Source: Noviluteimonas lactosilytica (lineage in GTDB: Bacteria; Pseudomonadota; Gammaproteobacteria; Xanthomonadales; Xanthomonadaceae). From it: a stretch of 64,000 nt of DNA. The position numbers and the translations under genes are program-made. The notes under the pieces are model-generated. The model did not search any database and was not told the origin of the DNA. It worked only from the letters and a program-made list of their open reading frames with translations. The DNA is taken from assembly GCF_020866925.1 (NCBI RefSeq), contig NZ_JAJGAK010000003.1, forward strand, positions 186,001 through 250,000, given 5' to 3'. Positions 57,045-64,000 of this stretch are shown one piece after another; the stretch's first letter is position 1; the number at the start of each line of letters is the position of its first letter.

Positions 57045-60000
57045 TTAGAAGTCGTACTGGACCATGAAGCGGACCGAACGCGGTTCCTGCCAGCCCGTGG
57101 CGGCCTGGTAGACCTCCGGCTGCGGGTTACCCGCACCGTCTTCGCCGAACTCGTTGACCGTGACGGCGTCGCGGCTGTTGAGCACGTTGAACACGTCGAC
57201 CTTGAACTGCAGGCCTTCCATCCAAGCCGGAGCGTACGCGACGTTCAGGTCGAGGGTGGTCGTCCACGGCAGGCGGCCCGAGGTACCACGCGGCACAACG
57301 GTCGTGCCGTTGTTGCCCGAACCGTCACCCGGGATACCGACCGGACCCGGATCGCACGAGAAGTACGAGTTCGCGTAGTGCGACGTGGCCGAGCCACCGA
57401 GGAAGCCGAAGCAGTTAATCGGACGGCCCGACTGCACCAGCATGTTCGCACCGACCGACCACTCGTCCGTCAGCTCGTAGTTACCGAAGAGCTTCAGGCT
57501 GTGGCGACGATCGTTCGGCAGGTAGCCGTACGAACCGATGGCGAGTTCGGGGTAGTCGAAGTCCTGCGTCGTGCCGGTGTCGTCCTGGCCGATGTCCGAC
57601 TTCACGCCGCCTTCGGTGTTACCGATCGAGCGAGCGTAGGTGTACGAACCCTGGATGAAGAACTTGTCCCAGTCACCCTGCCAGAAGATTTCCAGCGCGG
57701 TGTACTTGCGCTTGGCTTCCGGACCGAGGACGTCGGCCGGAATCGGAATCGTCTCGAGCACGCCGTCGCCGTTGACGTCCATCTGGAAGATGCCGTCGGA
57801 GCCCGGGTTGTAGAGGCGGCAGAACGGGAAGCCGGCGTTGTAAACGGCAACGTCGGTCGGGTTCGCCGGATCCGGTTCCTGGAAGCCGCCGGTGTCCGGG
57901 TTGAACGTGAAGCCGTTCTCTTCCGCCCACGCGAGGATCGGACGGTAATCGCACTGGTCGTCGATCGCGCGCTTCAGGTCGCGGTAGATACCGCGAACGC
58001 CCATGGAGAAGTTATCCGTGAGCTGCTTCTGGAAGCCCAGGATGTACTCGTCCTGGTACATCGGCTCGAGGTTCTGCGAGGCGATCGTGTTCGGGTCCTT
58101 GCCGACGCCGAACTCGTTGTTCAGGTAGCGGATCGCACGACCGTTGTTCGGGTTGTCGACCAGCTCGATGCCGGTCGGTGCGCCCGTCGAGGGATCCACG
58201 CCCGTGAAGGTGTAGAACTCTTCCGAGAACAGCGAGGCCGAAGCACCGCGGACGGCCACGTTGCCGGTGAGCGGCAGCGCGTAACGACCGGCGTTGGCGA
58301 ACACCTTGAACGTCGAGTCACCGAAGACGTCCCACGAGAAGCCGAGGCGCGGGGCGAACTGGTTGTCGATCTTCGCGTAGGTCTCGCCCACGCCGTTCTT
58401 GTTTTCGAAGGTATCCCAGCGCAGGCCGAGGTACGCGACGAAGTTGTCGGTGATGTTCCAGCTGTCTTCGATGTAGAACGCGGTCTGGTCGACCTGCACG
58501 GTCGCGCCCGACTGGAACACGCGCTTGCGCACGATGCCGTCGGCCAGCGACGGATCATCGCTCGGGTCGCCGTTGCCGTTCAGGTCAACCTGGTAACGGC
58601 CATAGCGCCACACGATGCCGCCCGAGTACGACTCACCGGCGACCGACTCGTAGTTGTCGATATCGACACCACCACGGATCAGGTGGTCGCCCAGCTGCCA
58701 TTCGGCGTCGATACGGAACTGGTCACGCGAGTCCTTCGCGTCCGGACGGCCGAGGAACTGTGCGAGTTCGCAACCAACGCGCGACGGGATGAGGCCGTTG
58801 ATGGCCGCAGCGCGCGCGTCGACGATGACCGGGCAGCCCGAAGCGCCCTGGCCGACCGCACCCTGGTACGAGTTCATCAGGCCGTTGGCCGAGACCGACC
58901 AGTTTTCGCGAGCCGACTCACCGGTACCGGCGAGCACCGACAGGGTGAAGGTGTCGGTCAGGTAGCCCGTGTACTTCAGGATGTAGCTTTCGCCACCGAA
59001 GTTGTCGAACGCCGTGCCCTGGTAGTAACCACGCGTGGCGTCGGTTTCGTACGGCTCGACGCGGTAGTACGCGGTTTCGAACTCACGCTTGTCGGACAGC
59101 GCGGTGAATTCGAGGATGTTGCTGTCGTTGATGTTCCAGTCCGCCTTCAACAGCCACTTCGGCTCGTCGGACTTGGCCTGCGTGCTCGAGCCGCCACCGA
59201 CGGTGGGGTCGAGGCGCGCGCCCGTGTGGCCGTATTCGTACAGGCCATACAGGAACAGCTTGTCCTTGATCAGCGCGCCCGAAGCCCACACGGCGGCACG
59301 CATTTCATAGTCTTTCTGCTGCGAGTTGTCGGCGATCAGCGTGCCGAGGTTGTTGAACTGGTTCGGGTTCGACTCGTCCAGTTCTTCCGGCTGCCAGAAG
59401 ATGTTGCCACCGGCGTGGAACTCATTCGAACCGCGCTTCGAGATCTGGTTGATCACGCCGCCGGTCGAACGACCGAATTCCGCACCGTAACCACCCGTCT
59501 TGACCTGCTGTTCGGCGATGCCTTCGAACGGCACCTGCACGAAGTTGAGGTTCTGGAAGGTGTTGGTGATGTTGAAGCCGTTGAAGAAGTACTGGTTTTC
59601 GGCAACGGACGCGCCGCCGAACGAAGCCAGGTTACCGAACGCCGCGTCGCCGCGGACGGTACCCGGGGCCAGCAGGGCCACGTTGGTCGTGTCGCGCGAG
59701 ACCGGGATCTTGTTGATCTGTTCGGCCGTCAGGATCGTGGTCGACTCGACCGACGAGACGTCGATCGGGTTGATCGCACCGGTACCGACGACTTCAACCG
59801 TGCCGAGTTCCTGCGGACCGGCGGCGGTCTGCGAAACGAAGTCGATGTTGGCGGCGGTGCCGACATTGACCGTCACGTTGCGCGGCGAGCCGTTGTTGCG
59901 CGAGATCTGGTACTGACCAGTCGGCAGCTGCGAGAAGCGGTAGGAACCGTCGGCGCCCACGGTGATCGTGCGCGAGAAGCCGGTCGACGGATTGGTGATG

Positions 60001-60143
60001 GTGATCGTGTCACCGGACGCGGCCTGACCGGTCACCGCACCCGCGGTGTTGGTCTGAGCCTGCACGCCGCCCACGAAGCACAGACCGAGAGCAACGGTCA
60101 GCGCGCTTCGCTTCAGGCCTTTGGCGAATTGCTTAGAAGCCAT
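57045..60143 (-). CDS. TonB-dependent receptor, Oar-like with carboxypeptidase-regulatory N-domain
   Basis: 1032 aa. Signal peptide (about 1-29, ending GGVQAQ), a carboxypeptidase-regulatory-like beta-sandwich (about 32-100, GSYRFSQLPTGQYQI), a plug domain (about 110-250, with TTNVALLAPGTVRGD, GYGAEFGRSTGGVINQISKRG) and a long beta-barrel closing with a C-terminal Phe (VQYDF). Oar-type receptors take up large or unusual substrates; the ligand here is unknown. Codons avoid the window's usual GC bias in places, as expected of a highly expressed gene. ATG 60143 with GGGGGT upstream. Confidence 0.93.
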   Translation of the reverse strand: MASKQFAKGLKRSALTVALGLCFVGGVQAQTNTAGAVTGQAASGDTITITNPSTGFSRTITVGADGSYRFSQLPTGQYQISRNNGSPRNVTVNVGTAANIDFVSQTAAGPQELGTVEVVGTGAINPIDVSSVESTTILTAEQINKIPVSRDTTNVALLAPGTVRGDAAFGNLASFGGASVAENQYFFNGFNITNTFQNLNFVQVPFEGIAEQQVKTGGYGAEFGRSTGGVINQISKRGSNEFHAGGNIFWQPEELDESNPNQFNNLGTLIADNSQQKDYEMRAAVWASGALIKDKLFLYGLYEYGHTGARLDPTVGGGSSTQAKSDEPKWLLKADWNINDSNILEFTALSDKREFETAYYRVEPYETDATRGYYQGTAFDNFGGESYILKYTGYLTDTFTLSVLAGTGESARENWSVSANGLMNSYQGAVGQGASGCPVIVDARAAAINGLIPSRVGCELAQFLGRPDAKDSRDQFRIDAEWQLGDHLIRGGVDIDNYESVAGESYSGGIVWRYGRYQVDLNGNGDPSDDPSLADGIVRKRVFQSGATVQVDQTAFYIEDSWNITDNFVAYLGLRWDTFENKNGVGETYAKIDNQFAPRLGFSWDVFGDSTFKVFANAGRYALPLTGNVAVRGASASLFSEEFYTFTGVDPSTGAPTGIELVDNPNNGRAIRYLNNEFGVGKDPNTIASQNLEPMYQDEYILGFQKQLTDNFSMGVRGIYRDLKRAIDDQCDYRPILAWAEENGFTFNPDTGGFQEPDPANPTDVAVYNAGFPFCRLYNPGSDGIFQMDVNGDGVLETIPIPADVLGPEAKRKYTALEIFWQGDWDKFFIQGSYTYARSIGNTEGGVKSDIGQDDTGTTQDFDYPELAIGSYGYLPNDRRHSLKLFGNYELTDEWSVGANMLVQSGRPINCFGFLGGSATSHYANSYFSCDPGPVGIPGDGSGNNGTTVVPRGTSGRLPWTTTLDLNVAYAPAWMEGLQFKVDVFNVLNSRDAVTVNEFGEDGAGNPQPEVYQAATGWQEPRSVRFMVQYDF

Positions 60144-60458
60144 TTTTTTGAACCCCCATAGGGACGGATGGACCATGTACGTCAAAGCCGTTAATGGCAT
60201 GACCGGCCGACTATAGATCGGCAACAAATCCTTAACAAGACCCTTCTCGAATCTAATCGAGCCGTTTCTCAACTTGCCGCCGAACGGCAGTTGGCGATGC
60301 CTCGATCCATCTTCTATGTGATTGAAAGAAATCGTTTTTTGAAACATACGTGCGCGGATGCACTTGACGTGCAAAATTTGCTGCGGCGCAGCAGAAATCG
60401 TGCGATTCGTTAGGACACCGCTATTTAGGAAAGCGGGTTCCGCGAAACCGGAAACGAA
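60144..60458. other. Leader and promoter region of the TonB receptor
   Basis: About 315 bases of comparatively AT-rich DNA with no gene. It contains a promoter (60210-60238), a hairpin TGCCG-CCGAA-CGGCA near 60276-60290, an inverted repeat TGCAC-TTGAC-GTGCA (60359-60373), a palindrome TGCTGCGGCGCAGCA (60379-60393), and an A/T-rich tract at 60330-60345. The repeats could be operators for regulation of receptor synthesis. Confidence 0.5.
60210..60238 (-). promoter_or_regulatory. Sigma-70-type promoter of the TonB receptor
   Basis: Minus-strand TTGTTA (60233-60238), 17-base spacer, TATAGT (60210-60215). It predicts a start near 60203 and a 60-base leader with a GGGGGT ribosome-binding site. Confidence 0.65.
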
Positions 60459-60485
60459 AACGGGCCCGCGAGGGCCCGTTTCGTT
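60450..60485 (-). terminator. Rho-independent terminator of pckG
   Basis: Stem AACGGGCCC / GGGCCCGTT (60459-60467 and 60472-60480) with a four-base loop; on the minus strand TTTTCGTTTC follows. It lies 38 bases after the pckG stop. Confidence 0.85.
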
Positions 60486-60518
60486 GGTACGGCGAGGCTC
60501 GCAGGGAGCCCGGAAGGA

Positions 60519-62321
60519 TCAGCCGGCGCGGAGTTCCTTCGCGATCCGCCCCTGCTCCTGCTTGAGCGCATCGGGCACGCGGTCGCCGAACTCGCCCAGG
60601 AAGCCTTCGAGGCTGTCGATCTCCGCCTGCCAGCCAGCGCGATCGAAGTGGAACAGCACGCGACGCGCTTCGTCGGACAGGGTCACGCCTTCCATCCGGA
60701 TGTCCTCGACCTTCGGCAATGCGCCGATCGGCGTTTCGGTCGCCGAGGCGCTGCCTTCGACGCGACCGATCATCCACTCGAGCACGCGCAGGTTCTCGCC
60801 GAAGCCCGGCCACAGGAACTTGCCGTCGTCGCCCTTGCGGAACCAGTTGACGTGGAAGACCTTCGGCAACTGCGCACCGGGCTTGTCGAACGACAGCCAG
60901 TGCGCGAAGTAGTCGGCGAAGTTGTAGCCGCAGAACGGCTTCATCGCCATCGGGTCGCGACGCATCACGCCGACCGCGCCGGTCGCCGCCGCGGTCGTTT
61001 CCGAACCCATCGCCGCGCCCACGAGCACGCCGTGCGTCCAGTCGCGCGCTTCGAACACGAGCGGCACGAGCGACGCGCGGCGACCGCCGAACACGATCGC
61101 GGAAATCGGCACGCCCTGCGCGTCTTCCGCCTTCGGCGACCAGCTCGGGCACTGCCGCGCGGACACGGTGAAACGCGAATTCGGATGCGCCGCGGGCGCA
61201 TTGAAATCGTATGCATTTCCACGCCAATCAATGGCGGGCTTGCGGTCGTCGAGGCCCTCCCACCACGGCTGGCCGTCTTCGGTCAGGCCGACATTGGTGA
61301 AGATGGTGTCGTGCTGGATCGACGCGAGCGCATTCGGATTCGACTTCGCGGACGTGCCGGGCGCGACGCCGAAGAAACCGGCTTCCGGGTTGATCGCATA
61401 CATGCGGCCATCGGCGCCCGGGCGCATCCAGCAGATGTCGTCGCCGACGGTCCACACCTTCCAGCCTTCGCGGCGATAGCCTTCCGGCGGAATCAGCATC
61501 GCGAGGTTGGTCTTGCCGCACGCCGACGGGAACGCCGCGGCGATGTAATGCGTTTCGCCCTTCGGGTTTTCGACGCCGAGGATCAGCATGTGCTCGGCGA
61601 GCCAGCCTTCCTTGCGCGCCTGATGCGAGGCGATGCGCAACGCATGGCACTTCTTGCCGAGCAGCGCGTTGCCGCCATAGCCCGAACCGAACGACTTGAT
61701 CGTCAGCTCTTCCGGGAAATGCATGATGAAGCGGCGTTCCGGATCGAGTTCGCCGATCGAATGCAGGCCGCGCACGAACTGCTTCTCGCGTTCGATGCGC
61801 GCGAGCGCCGCCGCGCCCATGCGCGTCATGATGCGCATGTTCGCCACGACGTACGGCGAGTCGGTGATTTCCACGCCGCAACGCGCGAGCGGCGAATCGA
61901 TCGGGCCCATGCAGTACGGGATGACGTACATCGTGCGGCCGCGCATGCAACCGGCGAACAACGCGTCCATCTTCGCGTGCGCGTCGGCCGGCGCCATCCA
62001 GTGGTTGTTCGGGCCGGCGTCTTCGCGCTCGCTCGTGCACACGAACGTGAGGTGCTCCACGCGCGCCACGTCGTCCGGGTGCGAGCGATGCAGCCAGCTG
62101 TTCGGGTGGGTTTCGGAATTGAGCGGCAACAACGTGCCGTCGGCTTCCATCTGCTTCACGAGTTCGGCGAACTCGCTGTCGCTGCCGTCGCACCAGTGGA
62201 TGCGGTCCGGCTGCGTCAGCCGTGCCATGTCCATGACCCACTGGTTCAACGCATCCAACTGGCTGCCCATTGCGGTGTTCTCGACTTCAAGGGAATTGGG
62301 GGAATCAAGCTGCGCGGCCAT
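60519..62321 (-). CDS. pckG: Phosphoenolpyruvate carboxykinase (GTP)
   Basis: Converts oxaloacetate to PEP, the entry to gluconeogenesis. 600 aa, GTP-dependent class. P-loop PSACGKTN at 265-272 with the hyper-reactive Cys268, metal-site KKCHALRIASH, GDDICWM, and NWFRKGDDGKFLWPGFGENLRVL. ATG at 62321, preceded by AGGAT; 12 bases after tetR stop, so likely co-transcribed with tetR. The reaction demands GTP by family rule. Confidence 0.96.
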   Translation of the reverse strand: MAAQLDSPNSLEVENTAMGSQLDALNQWVMDMARLTQPDRIHWCDGSDSEFAELVKQMEADGTLLPLNSETHPNSWLHRSHPDDVARVEHLTFVCTSEREDAGPNNHWMAPADAHAKMDALFAGCMRGRTMYVIPYCMGPIDSPLARCGVEITDSPYVVANMRIMTRMGAAALARIEREKQFVRGLHSIGELDPERRFIMHFPEELTIKSFGSGYGGNALLGKKCHALRIASHQARKEGWLAEHMLILGVENPKGETHYIAAAFPSACGKTNLAMLIPPEGYRREGWKVWTVGDDICWMRPGADGRMYAINPEAGFFGVAPGTSAKSNPNALASIQHDTIFTNVGLTEDGQPWWEGLDDRKPAIDWRGNAYDFNAPAAHPNSRFTVSARQCPSWSPKAEDAQGVPISAIVFGGRRASLVPLVFEARDWTHGVLVGAAMGSETTAAATGAVGVMRRDPMAMKPFCGYNFADYFAHWLSFDKPGAQLPKVFHVNWFRKGDDGKFLWPGFGENLRVLEWMIGRVEGSASATETPIGALPKVEDIRMEGVTLSDEARRVLFHFDRAGWQAEIDSLEGFLGEFGDRVPDALKQEQGRIAKELRAG

Positions 62322-62333
62322 GGCGATCCTGTG

Positions 62334-62921
62334 TCAGGCCTGGGGGATGAGGGTCGACATCATGTGCTCGACGTAGGCTTCGAACTCGTCGTGCTGCATG
62401 TTCATCTGGTGCAGCTGCAGGTTGAGTTGCAGGAAGCCGACGTAGGCCGAATACAGAAGGCGCGCGCGATGCTGTGCATCCGTGCGCGACAGGCCGGCCT
62501 GGCGGAACGATGCGGTGAGGTAATCGAGGCGTCGCTCGGACACGCGCACGATCACCGGCTGTACGGCCGGATGATCCATCGCCTTCAGCAACTCGGAATA
62601 AATGATGTGCGACTTCGCTTCGTGCGCGACCAGCTGGAACAGCTTGCGCAGGCGTTCTCGGGGATCGGGGATGGGTTCGAGCGAGCCGAACACGGTCTCC
62701 TGCTCGACCTTCTCCCAGCGCTCCAGCGCGGCGACCAGCAGTGCTTCGCGCGACGGGAAATGCCAGTAGAAGCTGCCCTTGGTGACGCCGAGGCGTCGGG
62801 CCAGGGGTTCGACGGCGACGGAGGCGACGCCCTGTTCCGCGATCTGGTCCAGGGCCGCCTGCGCCCAATCTTCTGCACTGAGGCGCGCGGTGCGTTCGTT
62901 GCGGGCGGCGGTTTCGGTCAT
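62334..62921 (-). CDS. TetR/AcrR family transcriptional regulator
   Basis: 195 aa: N-terminal helix-turn-helix (about 15-65, IAEQGVASVAVEPLARRLGVTKGSFYWHFPSREALL) and a helical ligand domain. It is upstream of pckG and divergent from fadE; neighbours suggest an acyl-CoA or fatty-acid sensor, which is inference. TAAACT lies seven bases before its ATG, with the palindrome ACCGTACGGT touching it, suggesting autoregulation. Confidence 0.92.
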   Translation of the reverse strand: MTETAARNERTARLSAEDWAQAALDQIAEQGVASVAVEPLARRLGVTKGSFYWHFPSREALLVAALERWEKVEQETVFGSLEPIPDPRERLRKLFQLVAHEAKSHIIYSELLKAMDHPAVQPVIVRVSERRLDYLTASFRQAGLSRTDAQHRARLLYSAYVGFLQLNLQLHQMNMQHDEFEAYVEHMMSTLIPQA

Positions 62922-62928
62922 GGCGCGC

Positions 62929-62943
62929 AGTTTACCGTACGGT
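62929..62943 (-). promoter_or_regulatory. tetR -10-like element with overlapping palindrome
   Basis: Minus strand: ACCGTACGGT (62934-62943), a perfect ten-base palindrome, runs into TAAACT (62929-62934), which is seven bases from the ATG. A regulator bound there would block its own transcription. No Shine-Dalgarno. Confidence 0.5.
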
Positions 62944-63001
62944 TCCATTCGTCCGAGTATGCGCTCCGCTGAGGGCGACAGACTGTTGACCTGCGGGCGC
63001 G

Positions 63002-63056
63002 TTGACAGCGCTTGGAAGCGCTGACCATACTTTGACGTATGGTGCCTCCGGGCACC
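63002..63056 (+). promoter_or_regulatory. fadE promoter with nested inverted repeats
   Basis: TTGACA (63002-63007), 18 bases, CATACT (63026-63031). AGCGCT-TGGA-AGCGCT (63007-63022) occupies the spacer, ACCATAC-6-GTATGGT (63024-63043) covers the -10, and GGTGCC-TCCG-GGCACC (63041-63056) lies at the start. The middle repeat resembles the palindrome before tetR, making it the best operator candidate. Confidence 0.6.
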
Positions 63057-63106
63057 GTTCGAATCAACCAATACGTGCGAGCGCCATGCGTTCGCCGGAG
63101 GCGCAG

Positions 63107-64000
63107 ATGAGCATCGTGGTCCCCTTCCTCCTGTTGTTGCTCGCGGGCGGTGTCGCGTCTTATCACCGCATGCGGCTTGCCTACTGGGCCGCGGTGACCG
63201 CGACCCTGCTGGTCGTCGCCTGGCTGTTCGGCGCGAACGGCGTCGCGACGATCGTCGCCGCCCTGGTGGTTGCGCTGATCGCGATCCCGCTGCTCGTGCC
63301 CTCGTTCCGCAAGGCGCGCATCACGACGCCCCTGCTCGGCTTCTACACGAAGATCCTGCCCCCGCTGTCCGACACCGAGCGCACCGCGCTCGAGGCGGGC
63401 ACGGTCGGCTTCGAAGGCGAACTGTTCTCCGGCAAGCCCGATTGGGACCAGTTGCTCTCGCTGCCCAAGCCGCAGCTCAGCGCGGAAGAACAGGCGTTCC
63501 TCGATGGTCCGTGCGAAGAGTTGTGCCGCATGACCAACGATTGGGACATCACCCACGTGCGCGCGGACCTGCCGCCGGAGATGTGGGAGTACGTCAAGAA
63601 GCACAAGTTCTTCGGCCTCAACATCCCGAAGGAATACGGCGGCCTCGGCTTCTCGGCGCTGATGAACCACAAGGTCATCCAGAAGCTCGCCTCGATCTCC
63701 GCGGTCGTGTCGTCGACCGTCGGCGTGCCGAACTCGCTCGGCCCCGCCGAACTGCTGATGCACTACGGCACCGAGGAACAGAAGCGCGAATACCTGCCGC
63801 GCCTGGCCGACGGCCGCGAAGTGCCGTGCTTCGCGCTGACCGGTCCCTTCGCCGGTTCGGATGCCACGTCGATCCCCGACTTCGGCATCGTGTCGATGGG
63901 CGAATGGAACGGCGCCAACGTCCTCGGCGTGCGCCTCACGCTCAACAAGCGCTACATCACGCTGGCCCCGGTCGCCACGCTGATCGGCGTCGCGTTCCGC
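63107..64000 (+). CDS. fadE: Acyl-CoA dehydrogenase FadE, 3'-truncated by the window
   Basis: First 298 residues of a FadE-type acyl-CoA dehydrogenase, the first step of beta-oxidation, running off the window end. Two N-terminal hydrophobic segments (about 4-20 and 24-62 region) typical of membrane-bound FadE/YafH are followed by the N-terminal dehydrogenase domain: NIPKEYGGLGFSAL, SSTVGVPNSLGPAELLMHYGTEEQK, CFALTGPFAGSD. CGGAGG six bases before ATG 63107 decides the start over an in-frame ATG at 63086. Divergent from tetR. Full FadE is about 800 aa. Confidence 0.93.
   Translation, partial: MSIVVPFLLLLLAGGVASYHRMRLAYWAAVTATLLVVAWLFGANGVATIVAALVVALIAIPLLVPSFRKARITTPLLGFYTKILPPLSDTERTALEAGTVGFEGELFSGKPDWDQLLSLPKPQLSAEEQAFLDGPCEELCRMTNDWDITHVRADLPPEMWEYVKKHKFFGLNIPKEYGGLGFSALMNHKVIQKLASISAVVSSTVGVPNSLGPAELLMHYGTEEQKREYLPRLADGREVPCFALTGPFAGSDATSIPDFGIVSMGEWNGANVLGVRLTLNKRYITLAPVATLIGVAFR

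Noticed and set aside
57378-60161. A 927-codon open frame antisense to the TonB receptor
   Set aside because: The opposite frame encodes a complete receptor with signal peptide and C-terminal Phe; the antisense product has no domain or start signal.
63086-63106. Alternative fadE start at 63086
   Set aside because: The CGGAGG ribosome-binding site lies between this ATG and 63107, so it serves the downstream start.

Overview
The window is a GC-rich (roughly two-thirds G+C), densely packed bacterial chromosome segment. Gene content and order point to a gammaproteobacterium of the Xanthomonadaceae/Lysobacteraceae, most like Lysobacter. Supporting features are the kdsD-kdsC-lptCAB-rpoN-hpf-ptsN-hprK-rapZ-PTS array, a metX-metB-hom operon behind a SAM-I riboswitch, the TetR/pckG/fadE arrangement, paired pilU/pilT, and an Oar-like TonB-dependent receptor beside a TPR-sulfotransferase. 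The genus is an inference. No tRNA, rRNA, CRISPR array, complete insertion sequence or prophage was seen.

Layout. 1-5.6 kb: AI-2E-type transporter and a DUF2066 exported protein (minus), divergent from purM-purN and two tandem DUF3108 proteins (plus). 5.6-7.5 kb: minus-strand ibaG-murA followed by two tiny coupled membrane proteins. 7.5-17.7 kb: the large plus-strand rpoN-type operon, linking Kdo synthesis, LPS export, sigma-54, ribosome hibernation and a regulatory PTS with HPr kinase. 17.7-21.5 kb: mgtE, a small lipoprotein, a secreted seven-bladed RCC1-like protein and a convergent hypothetical. 21.5-23.6 kb: yqgE-ruvX-pyrB (minus). 23.7-27.1 kb: DUF72 protein, then pilT/pilU motor ATPases (minus). 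27.2-33.6 kb: yggS-proC-DUF4426, the pdxH pair (minus), aroK-aroB, a WGR-like protein and hemE. 33.6-38.6 kb: M23 peptidase, two YceI proteins flanking a cytochrome b561, a REP-like palindrome, a glutaredoxin-like protein and sdaA. 38.7-44.4 kb: a MASE1-GGDEF-EAL protein convergent with hom-metB-metX. 44.5-51 kb: propeller lipoprotein, M23 peptidase, prfC, a hemolysin III protein, AsmA. 51-54.4 kb: CBS protein, GT2, mtgA, hslO. 54.5-60.4 kb: exported hypothetical, TPR-sulfotransferase, TonB receptor. 60.5-64 kb: tetR-pckG divergent from fadE, which runs off the window.

Working together. The 7.5-17.7 kb array couples outer-membrane LPS assembly to nitrogen/carbon signalling. tetR, pckG and fadE join fatty-acid beta-oxidation to gluconeogenesis. 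metX, metB and hom form a SAM-repressed methionine branch. Many genes are translationally coupled through ATGA/GTGA overlaps. At least seven genes carry a -10-like hexamer only 6-8 nt before the ATG, the arrangement expected for leaderless mRNAs.

Most of the window is ordinary housekeeping sequence, and I did not find a clearly undescribed system. The most useful non-routine signals are the leaderless-promoter pattern, the riboswitch with its candidate alternative pairing, the operator-like repeats between tetR and fadE, the cysteine-paired RCC1 protein, and several unexplained palindromes and stop-codon tandem duplications.
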